A stretch of 64,000 bases of DNA from Actinacidiphila epipremni. Its GTDB lineage: Bacteria; Actinomycetota; Actinomycetes; Streptomycetales; Streptomycetaceae. Under the pieces are notes generated by a model, which was given only the letters and a program-made list of their open reading frames with translations, searched no databases and was not told the DNA's origin. Numbering within the stretch: position 1 is the stretch's first letter; the number at the start of each line of letters is the position of its first letter. Below are positions 41,225 to 50,209 of this stretch, piece by piece. The position numbers and the translations under genes are program-made. The stretch spans positions 1 to 64,000 of the forward strand of contig NZ_JAATEJ010000029.1 of the NCBI RefSeq assembly GCF_012034175.1, written 5' to 3'.

Positions 41225-42400
41225 TCAGGCCGGGGGGTCGGGTATGCCCGGGGAGGCCCAGGTCCGGAGGAGTTCGTACTGCGGGACCAGGCGATGCTCG
41301 TCCGAGCCCAGCGGGTCCTTGAAGAAGAAGGCAAGGTGCGGCTGCACCCCCACCGCGCCGCGGGCCATCGCCCGGCCCAGGAGCCGCACCAGGTCCAGGA
41401 CCAGCGGAGCGGCAAGCGCCGAATCGCAGCCCTGCCAGGTGAATTGCATCGTCATCCGCACGCCGAGGAAACCGTCGAAGGCGATGTGGTCCCACGCCGT
41501 CTTCCAGTCGCCGAGCGCGGGCACCTCGTCGATGTGGACCTCGCCCTCCACCGGCTCGGGAAGCAGCTCCGCCAGGCTCCGCGCCTTGGACGCGTTCTTG
41601 CTGGCCGCGGCCCGCGGGTCCGCGAGCGTCGCCCCGTCGCCGCCGCCGAGCAGATTCGTGCCGGACCACGCCCGCACCCGCAGCGCCCGGTGCGCGAACA
41701 TCGGGGCCAGCGCGCTGCGCGCCAGCGTCTCGCCGGTCTTGCCGTCGTTGCCGGCGTACGGCACCCCGGCCTCCGCCGCGAGCTCGGCCAGCGCGGGCAG
41801 CCGCATCGCGCCGGACGGCGTGAAGTCGACGTAGCCGCACCCCGCCCCGAGCGCCGCGTACGCGTACAGCGCGTGCGGCGGCAGCACCGGCTCGGGCCCG
41901 TCCAGCGCGGCCCGCAGCGCGGCGAGGCTCGCGTAGGCCGGGTGCGGCCCGGGCTGCGGCGCGGTCGAGGAGAGGTTGACGACCACCACGTGCGCCAGCC
42001 CGTGCCGCTCCCGGAAGCCGGCCAGTTGCGCGGCGATCGCGGTGGCCTGCGGCGCCTGCCGCCCCGCCGCCGCGGCCACGCCCGGCCGGATCTCCCGCTC
42101 GGCCGCGGCGAGCGCGCCGCCCACCGCGGCCGGCAGGTCCGCCGGGACGACGCCCGCCGCGACCAGCTGCTCGGCCCGCTTGGCCAGCGGCACGCCGGTG
42201 ATGTCGCAGCCGCCGAAGACCAGCCGGCCCACGGGCGTGAGCCCGGCGCCGCGGAAGTCGGGGAGTTCGGTGACGCAGCCGACCGGCGGGGCGAGACCCG
42301 CGGCGACGGCGGCTGCGCCTACGACGACGGTGGTGGCGACCGAGCCGCGTGCGCCGACGATCCACACCCCCAGCCGATCTCCCGCTGCGGTAGGGACCAT
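41225..42400 (-). CDS. myo-Inositol-1-phosphate synthase family protein
   Basis: A 391-residue NAD-dependent cyclase of the inositol-3-phosphate synthase family, which turns glucose-6-phosphate into a cyclitol phosphate. Visible features are the Rossmann start LGVWIVGARGSVATTVVVG, VVVNLSSTAPQ, and the family signature GNDGKTGETLARSALAP then WSGTNLLGGGDGATLADP with the lysine-bearing SKNASKARSL, and HIAFDGFLGVRMTMQFTWQGCDS. The frame opens at 42448 but ATG at 42400 has GGAGG 7 nt upstream. Ebo clusters elsewhere carry EboD, a different sugar-phosphate cyclase, at this role; here this family seems to replace it. It is driven by a promoter shared in design with the ROK gene. Confidence 0.85.
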   Translation of the reverse strand: MVPTAAGDRLGVWIVGARGSVATTVVVGAAAVAAGLAPPVGCVTELPDFRGAGLTPVGRLVFGGCDITGVPLAKRAEQLVAAGVVPADLPAAVGGALAAAEREIRPGVAAAAGRQAPQATAIAAQLAGFRERHGLAHVVVVNLSSTAPQPGPHPAYASLAALRAALDGPEPVLPPHALYAYAALGAGCGYVDFTPSGAMRLPALAELAAEAGVPYAGNDGKTGETLARSALAPMFAHRALRVRAWSGTNLLGGGDGATLADPRAAASKNASKARSLAELLPEPVEGEVHIDEVPALGDWKTAWDHIAFDGFLGVRMTMQFTWQGCDSALAAPLVLDLVRLLGRAMARGAVGVQPHLAFFFKDPLGSDEHRLVPQYELLRTWASPGIPDPPA

Positions 42401-42628
42401 GCCTTCACCTCCGGGTGTTCCAAGCGTTCCGGGCGTACCGGGTATCACCTGCCGCGGGCGGGGCCGGGCAGGGGTCAGCGCGTTGCCTGGCGGTGCGGGA
42501 GAACTCGTGAGCGCGGCCTGCGTGCCGCGGGTGTGCCTGGCGGGCTGGTGGGGGGAGCGGCCCGGCCGCCGGCCGGACCGCGGGGAACGGGGCCGGCCCG
42601 GCCGCCGCCCACGACGCCCGCGTGACCG

Positions 42629-42675
42629 TTCGTCAGTTCAGCAAATAAACTAATCACCCCCCATCGCTGCGGCAA
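42629..42675 (-). promoter_or_regulatory. Promoter and operator A (cyclitol synthase/ebo genes)
   Basis: Reading leftward: -35 TTGCCG (42670-42675), a 17-bp spacer, -10 TAGTTT (42647-42652), then a downstream element ATTTGCTGAACTGACGAACG. The last part is almost identical to that at the transporter promoter (52865-52918). It overlaps the likely transcription start, as a repressor site would. Confidence 0.75.
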
Positions 42676-42921
42676 GAGGCGGTCAAGAATCCGTCGAACC
42701 CACCACGCGCCGCCGCGGCTTCGGCAACCCTGAGGCCAGGCCCCGGCGACCCGCGGGGGCCGGATACGGGCGCGCGGAAGTCGCCGCGTAAGGTGCGTTC
42801 CCGGCATCCGCAGCGATCACCGCCGGCGCGCTCCTGGTGGTGCGGGCCGCGCCTGCCCGCGTACCGCCCCGACGGCTCGCCCCGCCGTGCCAACGGCTTC
42901 CTGTGAGTGTTCCGGAGGCCG

Positions 42922-42969
42922 TTGACCTGCGGTGGGGCGGCTATTAGTTTGCTGAATGAATAAATGGGC
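42922..42969 (+). promoter_or_regulatory. Promoter and operator B (ROK regulator)
   Basis: -35 TTGACC (42922-42927), 17-bp spacer, -10 TAGTTT (42945-42950), then GCTGAATGAATAAATGGG. The GCTGAA core matches operators A and D but sits 4 bp closer to the -10. It is consistent with autoregulation by the ROK protein. Confidence 0.7.
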
Positions 42970-43027
42970 CTAAGAGGTTTCCGGGCCGGACCCGTCGCGG
43001 TCCGCAGCCGCGGAGAAAGGTCGCAGT

Positions 43028-44338
43028 GTGATGAACGGCGGCGGGCAGCCGGCCAGCAAGCAGAGCATGCGCCGGCACAACCTGGCCCTGGTGCTCCGTC
43101 AGGTCGCAGCCGGCGGGAGCGCCTCGCGGGCCGCCGTCGCCGCCCGGGTCGGGCTCACCAAGGCGACCGTGTCCTCGCTGGTGGAGGAGCTGCGGCTGGC
43201 CGGCCTGGTCGTGGAGCACGTCCCGGAGAACCAGGGCCGGGTCGGCCGCCCCGGTGGCGCGCTCGCGCTCAACCCGCAGGGCGCGGCCGGTGTCGGCGTC
43301 GAGGTCAACGTCGACTACACCGCGGTGTGCGTCACCGACCTGACCGGCGCCCCCCGGGTCCGGCTCACCGAGCGCGCCGGCAACCGCAGCCGGGACGCCG
43401 CCGAGACGCTGCACTCGGCCGGCCGGCTCGCCGCCCGGGCCATCACCGCCGCCCGGCGCGCCGGGCTCAGCCCCGTCCAGGTGACGCTGGGCGTGCCCGG
43501 CCTGGTCCACGACGACAAGGTGCTGCACGCCCCCAACCTCGACTGGCGGCACGTCCCGGCCGCCGACCTGCTCGGCCGGGGCCTGGGCCGGCAGCGCCCG
43601 CCGGTCTCGGTCGACAACGAGGCGAACCTCGCCGCGATCGGCGAGTTCCAGGCCCGGCCGGCCGGCGCCGGCGCGAGCTTCCTGTACATCTCGGGCGAGA
43701 TCGGCATCGGCGCCGGCCTGATGGTGGACGGCACGCTCTTCCGCGGCGGCGGCTTCGCCGGCGAGATCGGCCATGTCACCGTCACCCCGGACGGGCCCGA
43801 GTGCGGCTGCGGTGCCCGCGGCTGCCTGGAGCGGTACGCCGGCCAGGACGCGCTGCTGGAGGCCGCCGAGCTGGACACCGTGAGCGCCACCCGGCTCGGC
43901 TCCGCCCCGGCCCCGGTCCCGGCCGCCGCGACCCGCCCCGGCGCCACCCGGCGGCAGGCCGTGCAGGAGGCACCCGCCGACGCCGGCGCCCCGGTGGAGC
44001 GCCTGGCGGCGCTGGCCGCCGACGGCGACGAGGCGGCGGTGCGGGCGCTGGCCGTCGCCGGCCGGGCGCTCGGCGTGGCGCTGTCCGGCGCGGTCAACCT
44101 GCTCGACCCGCCCGAAGTGGTGATCGGCGGGATCTACGCCCGGCTCGCGCCCTGGCTCGTGCCCAGCCTCCAGGTGCAGCTGCACGAGCGGGTCACCTCG
44201 GGCCGCTGGCGCTCCGACCGGCTCCAGGTCTCGGGCCTGGGCACCGAGGCGGCGGTCCTGGGCGCCGCGGGCGCCGGCGTCCAGGCGATCCTGCGCGACC
44301 CGTCGGCGTACATCGACGTGACCGGCCCCGCCGTCTGA
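43028..44338 (+). CDS. ROK-family transcriptional regulator
   Basis: A 436-residue ROK repressor. Residues 15-80 are a winged helix (RHNLALVLRQVAAGG, RAAVAARVGLTKATVSSLVEELRLAGLV, GRPGGALALNP). The rest is the sugar-kinase-like ROK fold with VSVDNEANLAAIGEF, a glycine loop ISGEIGIGAGLMVDG, and the zinc motif GHVTVTPDGPECGCGARGCLERYAG. An Ala/Pro-rich insert occupies about residues 290-325. The kinase residues look partly kept, but the HTH points to regulation by a sugar or sugar phosphate. Start is GTG 43028 or ATG 43031, after GGAGAAAGG. It is the likely controller of the four similar promoters in this region. Confidence 0.92.
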   Translation: MMNGGGQPASKQSMRRHNLALVLRQVAAGGSASRAAVAARVGLTKATVSSLVEELRLAGLVVEHVPENQGRVGRPGGALALNPQGAAGVGVEVNVDYTAVCVTDLTGAPRVRLTERAGNRSRDAAETLHSAGRLAARAITAARRAGLSPVQVTLGVPGLVHDDKVLHAPNLDWRHVPAADLLGRGLGRQRPPVSVDNEANLAAIGEFQARPAGAGASFLYISGEIGIGAGLMVDGTLFRGGGFAGEIGHVTVTPDGPECGCGARGCLERYAGQDALLEAAELDTVSATRLGSAPAPVPAAATRPGATRRQAVQEAPADAGAPVERLAALAADGDEAAVRALAVAGRALGVALSGAVNLLDPPEVVIGGIYARLAPWLVPSLQVQLHERVTSGRWRSDRLQVSGLGTEAAVLGAAGAGVQAILRDPSAYIDVTGPAV

Positions 44339-44661
44339 CGCCGCCTCAGGCGCCGCCTGATCGCCCGTCAGGACCCGTACCGGCATGTCTGTGACAACCC
44401 TTGACGCTCCGCGTCCCCGCAATTAGTTTTTTGACCCAACGAACCAATCCAGTACCCCGCTTGCGGTTTGCGCTGATCAGCGCCCCGCCGGCGGGCAGAA
44501 AGCATCCCTTGTCCCGTGCAACTCCCAAGGTGATGCTCCCATGCCGCGGGACGGACCGGTCGCCGCCCGGTGTGCGCCCTCCGCCGCACCGCGCCCCGGA
44601 CCGGTGCGTCGTTGCGCGCGGTCCATCCCCCCATGCACGTGCGTATCCCCGAGGAGCCGCC
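44339..44661 (+). other. Promoter and leader of the ThuA gene
   Basis: The 323-bp gap contains promoter C at 44401-44449 and then about 210 nt of GC-rich leader without a recognised gene. The ribosome site GAGGAG is at 44651-44656. Confidence 0.6.
44401..44449 (+). promoter_or_regulatory. Promoter and operator C (ThuA/dehydrogenase genes)
   Basis: -35 TTGACG (44401-44406), 17-bp spacer, -10 TAGTTT (44424-44429), followed by TTTGACCCAACGAACCAATC. The AACGAAC segment resembles the right half of operators A and D (GACGAACG). The spacing and -10 are identical to the other three promoters. Confidence 0.7.
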
Positions 44662-45900
44662 ATGCGCACGCCCCGCCCACGCACCCGTCTCGCGCTGCTC
44701 GCCGCCCTGAGCCTGTCGGCGGCGGCCGTCCTGACCGCCACCGCCCCCGCGGCGGGCGCCGCGCCCGCCCCGGCGCCCGCGCCCGCACCCGCCGCGGGGG
44801 CCGCCGCGGCGCCGTACAAGGTCCTGGTGTTCTCCAAGACCACCGGCTTCCGGCACGACTCCATCCCGGCCGGGATCGCCGCGATCCAGCAGCTCGGGCA
44901 GCAGCACGGCTTCACCGTGGTCGCCACCGAGGACGACACGGCCTTCACCGACGCCAACCTCGCCCAGTACGCGGCCGTCGTCTTCCTGTCCGCGACCGGC
45001 GACCCGGTCAGCACGCAGGCCGAGAAGGACGCCTTCCAGCGCTACATCGAGCACGGCGGCGGATACGTCGGCGTGCACGCCGCCTCCGACAGCGGCTACA
45101 GCTGGGCCTGGTACGGCAACCTGGTCGGCGCGTACTTCAAGCAGCACCCCGCGATCCAGCCGGCGACCGTGCATGTCGAGGACCATGTCCACCCGTCCAC
45201 GCAAGGGCTGCCGGACACGTACACCCACACCGACGAGTGGTACGACTTCCAGACCGACCCGCGCCCGCAGGTGCACGTCCTGACCTCGGTCGACGACAGC
45301 AGCTACGCCGGCTCCACGATGGGCGCCGACCACCCCACCACCTGGTGCCACGCCTACGACGGCGGCCGGGCCTGGTACACCGGCATGGGCCACACCGCCG
45401 AGAGCTACGGCGAGCCGCAGTTCCTGCACCTGCTGCTCGGCGGCATCCAGACCGCCGCCGGGGTGCTCCCCGCCGACTGCTCGGCCACCTCCACCCCGCC
45501 GCCCGCCGAGCACGGCGTCAGCCTCAAGGCGCACGCCAACGGCAAGTACGTGACCGCGCCCGGCGCCACCCAGCCGCTCATCGCCGACGCCACCGCCGCC
45601 GGCACCGGCCAGACCTTCGACGAGATCGACCTCGGCGGCGGCAACATCGCGCTGCGCGCCCACGCCGACAACCAGTACGTGACGGCGGAGAACGCCGGCG
45701 CCGCGGCGCTGATCGCCAACCGCGCCGCGGTCGCCCAGTGGGAGACCTTCCAGCTGATCCACAACGGCGACGGCAGCATCAGCCTCAAGGCGGCGGCCAA
45801 CGGCAAGTACGTGACGGCCGAGAGCGCCGGAGCCCAGCCGCTGATCGCCAACCGCACGGCCATCGGCCCGTGGGAGGAGTTCGACCTGACCACCCGCTGA
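44662..45900 (+). CDS. Secreted ThuA-domain protein with fascin-like C-terminus
   Basis: A 412-residue secreted protein. Residues 1-33 are a signal peptide (RPRTRLALLAALSLSAAAVL ... AGA) followed by an Ala/Pro spacer. Residues 50-275 are a ThuA-like, class-I-amidotransferase-fold domain: YKVLVFSKTTGFRHDSIPAG, HGGGYVGVHAASDSGYSWAW, VEDHVHPSTQGLP, THTDEWYDF, GRAWYTGMGHTAESYGEP. Residues 287-412 are a fascin-like beta-trefoil built of about 40-residue repeats (SLKAHANGKYVTA). ThuA is linked to trehalose and other disaccharide use. The trefoil probably binds carbohydrate. It is followed 158 bp later by the dehydrogenase gene carrying a near-copy of this trefoil. Confidence 0.88.
   Translation: MRTPRPRTRLALLAALSLSAAAVLTATAPAAGAAPAPAPAPAPAAGAAAAPYKVLVFSKTTGFRHDSIPAGIAAIQQLGQQHGFTVVATEDDTAFTDANLAQYAAVVFLSATGDPVSTQAEKDAFQRYIEHGGGYVGVHAASDSGYSWAWYGNLVGAYFKQHPAIQPATVHVEDHVHPSTQGLPDTYTHTDEWYDFQTDPRPQVHVLTSVDDSSYAGSTMGADHPTTWCHAYDGGRAWYTGMGHTAESYGEPQFLHLLLGGIQTAAGVLPADCSATSTPPPAEHGVSLKAHANGKYVTAPGATQPLIADATAAGTGQTFDEIDLGGGNIALRAHADNQYVTAENAGAAALIANRAAVAQWETFQLIHNGDGSISLKAAANGKYVTAESAGAQPLIANRTAIGPWEEFDLTTR
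45521..45888 (+). repeat. Fascin-domain duplication, copy 1
   Basis: About 370 bp at the 3' end of the ThuA gene is closely similar in DNA to 48601-48971 in the next gene, with long identical stretches (for example from 45619). It is a direct repeat about 3.1 kb from its partner and could recombine, deleting the dehydrogenase gene. Confidence 0.85.
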
Positions 45901-46058
45901 TCCCGTACGACCCGCGCCCGCACGCCCGCACCCGCCATCCGCGGCCGTGCCGAGCTGTCATGCCCATGACCTGCCCCAAGCGACAGAGCGACAGAACGAC
46001 AGAGCGACCGCATGACCGAACGACCTCCCGCTCCCCTTCCCCTCCCGAGGAGACCCCC

Positions 46059-48983
46059 GTGCTGCCCGTAGACCCACGACCACGCCCCCGGCCGGGCCGG
46101 CGCCTGCGCGCCTGGCTCGCGCTGCTGGTGGCGCTGCTCGCACTGCCGGCCCTCGCGGTGCTCACCACCGCCCCCGCGGACGCCGCCGCCCCGCACCCCG
46201 CCGCCGCGGCACCGGCCGTCGCCGGCGTGCCCGACAGCAGCTTCCAGAAGGTGCTGCTCAACAACTCCGGCGGCAACCCGCTCCAGTTGGACATCGCCGC
46301 CGACGGCCGGGTCTTCTTCATCGACATGCTCGGCGACGTCCGGATCATCAACACCGGCGGCACCACCGTGACCGCCGGCCACCTCGACGTCTTCACCGCG
46401 AACGAGAGCGGCCTGCTCGCGATGGCCCTCGACCCGGCCTTCACCACCGACCACTGGCTGTACGTCTACTACTCGCCGTCCGCGGCGAGCGTCGACCGGC
46501 TCAGCCGCTTCACGGTCAACGGCTCCACCCTGGACATGTCCAGCGAGAAGGTGCTGCTGGAGGTCCCGGTGCAGCGCGCCGAGTGCTGCCACCACGGCGC
46601 CGGCATGGCCATGGACCACAAGAACGGCAACCTCTGGCTCTCCACCGGCGACAACACCAACCCGTTCGCCTCCGACGGCTACGCCCCGATCGACGAGCAG
46701 TCCGGCCGCGCCTACTGGGACGCCCAGCGCACCTCCGGCAACACCAACAGCCTGTCCGGCAAGGTGCTGCGCATCCACCCCGAGGCCAACGGCACGTACA
46801 CCGTCCCGGCCGGCAACCTCTTTGCGCCCGGCACCGCCAAGACCCGCCCCGAGATCTACGCGATGGGCTACCGCAACCCCTTCCGGCTGGCCCTCGACGC
46901 CAAGACCGGCAACCCGGTCGTCGGCAACTACGGACCCGACGCCGGCGCGGCCGACTCCGCGCGCGGCCCGCAGAACACCGTCGAGTGGGACCTGCTCACC
47001 AAGCCGGTCAACGCCGGGTGGCCGTACTGCATCGGCAACAACACCCCGTACATCGACTACAACTTCGCCACCAAGACCTCCGGCCGGCCCTTCGACTGCG
47101 CCGGCGGCCCCACCAACGACTCGCCCAACAACACCGGCCTGACCAAGCTGCCGCCCGCCACCCCGGCGACCGTCTGGTACCACTACAGCGCCGACCCGAA
47201 CAACTTCCCGCTGCTCAGCGGCGGCGCGCCGATGGCCGGCCCGGTCTACCGCTACGACGCCGCCCTCAACTCCGACCGCAAGTGGCCGCAGGCCATGGAC
47301 GGCCAGGCGATCTTCTCCGAGTGGAACACCAGCAAGGTCTACACCTTCCACGTCAAGGCCGACAGCAGCGGCGTCGACGACATCCAGACCTTCCTGCCCT
47401 CGGTGGCGTTCAAGAAGCCGATGGACATGAAGTTCGGCCCCGACGGCGCCCTCTACATGGTCGAGTGGGGCACCGGCTACGGCGGCAACAACGCCGACGC
47501 CGGCATCTACCGCATCGACTACCTCAACGGCGGCGCCCTGCCCGTCGCCGCGGCGAGCGCCAACCGCACCAGCGGCCCGGCCCCGCTCGCGGTGAACTTC
47601 TCCAGCAGCGGCTCCAAGGACCCGGCCGGCGGCAGCCTCACCTACACGTGGGACTTCGGCGACGGCGCCACCTCCACCGCCGCCAACCCCGGCCACACCT
47701 ACACCGCGGTCGGCAACTACACCGCCGTCCTGACGGTCACCAACGCCGCCGGCAAGTCCGCGACCGCGAGCCTGGCCGTCACCGCCGGCAACACCGCGCC
47801 CACCCTCACCATCAACTCCCCGCCCAACGGCGGGCTGTTCGACTGGGGCGACAAGGTCGGCTTCTCGGTCACCGTCACCGACCCCGAGGACGGCACCGTC
47901 GACTGCGGCCAGGTCAAGATCCAGGCCATCCTCGGCCACGACACCCACGGCCACCCGCTCGACCAGTACACCGGGTGCAGCGCCACCGTCAGCACCACGC
48001 TGTCCAACGGCCACAGCGACGGCGACAACGTCTTCTACGTCATCGAGGCCAGCTACACCGACAAGGGCGGCGCCGGCGGCGCGGCCCCGCTCACCGGACG
48101 CGCCCAGATCACCCTGCAACCCAAGCACAAGCAGGCCGAGTTCTTCACCGACACCGGCCGGGCGAGCGACGGCCAGGGCACCGACACCCCCGGTGTCACG
48201 GTCGAGAACGGCGCCGACAGCGCCGGCGGCGGCCAGGACATCGGCTTCATCGAGGACGGCGACTACTGGACCGAGTCGCCCATCGCCCTGAACAACACCA
48301 CCGCGGTGACCTTCCGGGTCGCCTCGGCCAACTCCGGCGGACGTATCGAGGTCCGCTGGAACGCCGCCAACGGCCCGCTGCTCGGCACCGCGACCGTGCC
48401 CGGCACCGGCGCGTGGCAGACGTACACCGACGTCACCGCGGCCCTCGGCAATGTGCCCGGCGGCAGCGGAAAGATCTACTACGTCGCCCGCAACCCCTCG
48501 GGCAAGACCGGGCCCGGCGCGCTGATGAACGTCAACTGGATGGTCTTCACCGGCGCGGGCGTCGGCACCCCGGGCACCCCCGGAGGCACCGGCGGCATCA
48601 GCCTCAAGGCGCACGCCAACGGCAAGTTCGTGACCGCCGACAACGCCGGCGCCGCCCCGCTGATCGCCAACCGCGACGCCGTCGGCCCCTGGGAGACCTT
48701 CGACGAGATCGACCTCGGCGGCGGCAACATCGCGCTGCGCGCCCACGCGAACAACCAGTACGTGACGGCGGAGAACGCCGGCGCCGCGGCGCTGATCGCC
48801 AACCGGGCGACGGCCGGCTCCTGGGAGACCTTCCAGCTGGTCCACAACGCCGACGGCAGCGTCAGCCTCAAGGCGACCGTCAACGGCAAGTACGTCACGG
48901 CGGAGAGCGGCGGGGCCCAGCCGCTGATCGCCAACCGCACGGCCATCGGCCCATGGGAGGAGTTCGACCTGGCCACCGTGTGA
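46059..48983 (+). CDS. Secreted PQQ-type sugar dehydrogenase with PKD, CBM6-like and fascin-like domains
   Basis: A 974-residue secreted multidomain protein. A signal peptide covers residues 1-45. Residues 55-485 are a GSDH/YliI-type beta-propeller (FQKVLLNNSGGNPLQLDIA, GLLAMALDPAF, CCHHGAGMAMDHKNGNLWLSTGDN, AMGYRNPFRLALD, KPVNAGWPYCIG) that oxidises aldose sugars. A PKD domain follows at 490-575 (NFSSSGSKDPAGGSLTYTWDFGDG), then an Ig-like stretch, a CBM6-like domain at 690-835 (QDIGFIEDGDYW, IEVRWN), and a fascin-like trefoil at 847-974. GTG at 46059 follows GAGGAGA. The gap from the ThuA gene holds short CGACAGAG-type repeats. It likely acts outside the cell on plant sugars. Confidence 0.88.
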   Translation: MLPVDPRPRPRPGRRLRAWLALLVALLALPALAVLTTAPADAAAPHPAAAAPAVAGVPDSSFQKVLLNNSGGNPLQLDIAADGRVFFIDMLGDVRIINTGGTTVTAGHLDVFTANESGLLAMALDPAFTTDHWLYVYYSPSAASVDRLSRFTVNGSTLDMSSEKVLLEVPVQRAECCHHGAGMAMDHKNGNLWLSTGDNTNPFASDGYAPIDEQSGRAYWDAQRTSGNTNSLSGKVLRIHPEANGTYTVPAGNLFAPGTAKTRPEIYAMGYRNPFRLALDAKTGNPVVGNYGPDAGAADSARGPQNTVEWDLLTKPVNAGWPYCIGNNTPYIDYNFATKTSGRPFDCAGGPTNDSPNNTGLTKLPPATPATVWYHYSADPNNFPLLSGGAPMAGPVYRYDAALNSDRKWPQAMDGQAIFSEWNTSKVYTFHVKADSSGVDDIQTFLPSVAFKKPMDMKFGPDGALYMVEWGTGYGGNNADAGIYRIDYLNGGALPVAAASANRTSGPAPLAVNFSSSGSKDPAGGSLTYTWDFGDGATSTAANPGHTYTAVGNYTAVLTVTNAAGKSATASLAVTAGNTAPTLTINSPPNGGLFDWGDKVGFSVTVTDPEDGTVDCGQVKIQAILGHDTHGHPLDQYTGCSATVSTTLSNGHSDGDNVFYVIEASYTDKGGAGGAAPLTGRAQITLQPKHKQAEFFTDTGRASDGQGTDTPGVTVENGADSAGGGQDIGFIEDGDYWTESPIALNNTTAVTFRVASANSGGRIEVRWNAANGPLLGTATVPGTGAWQTYTDVTAALGNVPGGSGKIYYVARNPSGKTGPGALMNVNWMVFTGAGVGTPGTPGGTGGISLKAHANGKFVTADNAGAAPLIANRDAVGPWETFDEIDLGGGNIALRAHANNQYVTAENAGAAALIANRATAGSWETFQLVHNADGSVSLKATVNGKYVTAESGGAQPLIANRTAIGPWEEFDLATV
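48601..48971 (+). repeat. Fascin-domain duplication, copy 2
   Basis: Partner of 45521-45888. It encodes the C-terminal trefoil of the dehydrogenase. Stretches around 48702-48810 are identical to copy 1 at the DNA level, indicating recent duplication or gene conversion. Confidence 0.85.
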
Positions 48984-48999
48984 CGCGCCGGCCACCCAA

Positions 49000-49037
49000 G
49001 GGCGTGCCCCGGACCCGTGGAGGTCCGGGGCACGCCC
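49000..49037. terminator. Bidirectional intrinsic terminator
   Basis: A perfect 16-bp inverted repeat (49000-49015 and 49022-49037) with a 6-nt loop separates the converging dehydrogenase and sugar-transporter operons. Confidence 0.88.
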
Positions 49038-49070
49038 CTGCGGGGGCCGCGGTGCCGCGGGACGGGCGGC

Positions 49071-50141
49071 TCAGGTGAAGGACGTCGGCAGGTACTGGTC
49101 CACGTTGTCCTTCGTCACCGTCGCGGAGAACAGCGTGATCGACGTCGGCACCTCCTGCTCCACCAGGTCGCCCACGCCCTTGCCCTGCCCGATGAGCCGG
49201 GCCAGCGTGATCGCCGAGGCCGACATGCTCGACGGGTAGACCACGGTCGCCTTCAGCACCCCGCTGTCCGCCTTGATCTGCTGCATCGCGTGCTTCGAGC
49301 CCGCGCCGCCGACCATGAAGAACTCGCTGCGGCCGGCCTGCTTGACGGCCGCCTCCACCCCGATGCCCTGGTCGTCGTCGTGGTTCCACACCGCGTCCAG
49401 CTTCGAGCGGGCCTGCAGCACATTGCTCATCACCTGCTGCCCGCTGTCGGCGGTGAACTGCGCGGCCTGCCGGATGCTCACCGAGAATCCCGCCTTGGCC
49501 AGCGCGTCCTTGAAGCCCTGGCTGCGCTGCTTGGTCAGGTCCAGGTTGTCGATACCGGCGATCTCGGCGATCACCGGCTTGCCGACCCCCTTGGCCTTGA
49601 GCGTCCTGACGATGTACTGCCCGGCGTTGACGCCCATGCCGTAGTTGTCGCCGCCGATCCAGGTGCGGTAGGCGAGCGAGTTGTCGAAAACCCGGTCCAG
49701 GTTGACCACCGGGATGTCGGCGTCCATCGCCTGGGCCCCGATCGAGGTGAGCGCCTTGCCGTCGAAGGGCAGCACCACCAGCACGTCGACCTTTCTGTCG
49801 ATCAGCGTCTGGACGGCGCTGATCTGCGCGTTGACGTCATTGGTGCCCTCGGCCGCCTGGAAGCTGACGTCGGTGTACCGCCCCGCCTGCGCCTTGGCGT
49901 TCTTGGTGATCGCCGCCATCCAGCCGTGGTCGGCGGCGGGCGCGGAGAAGCCGATGGTGACGTGCTTGCCCGGCGTGCCCGCCGAGCCCGCCGCGGGGCG
50001 GTCGGCCGTGACGCCGGCCTGGTCCGCGCCGTCGTCGGTGGAGTTGCTGGTGCACGCCGACAGCAGCAGGCCGCTGCCCAGGGCGCCCGCGCCGAACAGC
50101 ATGTTTCTGCGCCCGATCGAACCGGCTCCGGAGTCTTTCAT
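49071..50141 (-). CDS. Sugar ABC transporter substrate-binding lipoprotein
   Basis: A 356-residue periplasmic-binding-protein type I lipoprotein (RbsB/XylF group, PF13407). The signal has twin arginines (IGRRNMLFG) and the lipobox LLSAC. The mature part shows GFSAPAADHGWMAAITKNAKAQA, AQISAVQTLIDRKVDVLVVLPFDGKAL, IPVVNLDRVFDN, and NHDDDQGIGVEAAVKQAG. It captures a monosaccharide or cyclitol for the permease encoded upstream in the operon. The gene is last in the three-gene operon, 68 bp after the permease. The ligand cannot be read from sequence; inositol or a pentose fits the neighbours. Confidence 0.9.
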   Translation of the reverse strand: MKDSGAGSIGRRNMLFGAGALGSGLLLSACTSNSTDDGADQAGVTADRPAAGSAGTPGKHVTIGFSAPAADHGWMAAITKNAKAQAGRYTDVSFQAAEGTNDVNAQISAVQTLIDRKVDVLVVLPFDGKALTSIGAQAMDADIPVVNLDRVFDNSLAYRTWIGGDNYGMGVNAGQYIVRTLKAKGVGKPVIAEIAGIDNLDLTKQRSQGFKDALAKAGFSVSIRQAAQFTADSGQQVMSNVLQARSKLDAVWNHDDDQGIGVEAAVKQAGRSEFFMVGGAGSKHAMQQIKADSGVLKATVVYPSSMSASAITLARLIGQGKGVGDLVEQEVPTSITLFSATVTKDNVDQYLPTSFT

Positions 50142-50209
50142 GCGCGTGTTTCCCTTCGGTGCAGGAGGAAGTGCGGGAAGAGGAGGGGCACAAGGGCAGG
50201 GGCGGCGGA

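Larger units (their letters stand above)
42401..43027. other. Divergent promoter region between cyclitol synthase and ROK gene
   Basis: A 627-bp gap. From left to right it holds a roughly 240-nt GC-rich leader of the leftward synthase, the leftward promoter (42647-42675), about 245 bp with no recognised feature, and the rightward ROK promoter (42922-42950). I saw no credible gene inside it. Confidence 0.6.

Noticed and set aside
44541..46058. Extension of the sugar dehydrogenase frame upstream of 46059
   Set aside because: It is the shadow frame of the ThuA gene, Arg/Pro-rich. The signal peptide and ribosome site place the start at GTG 46059.
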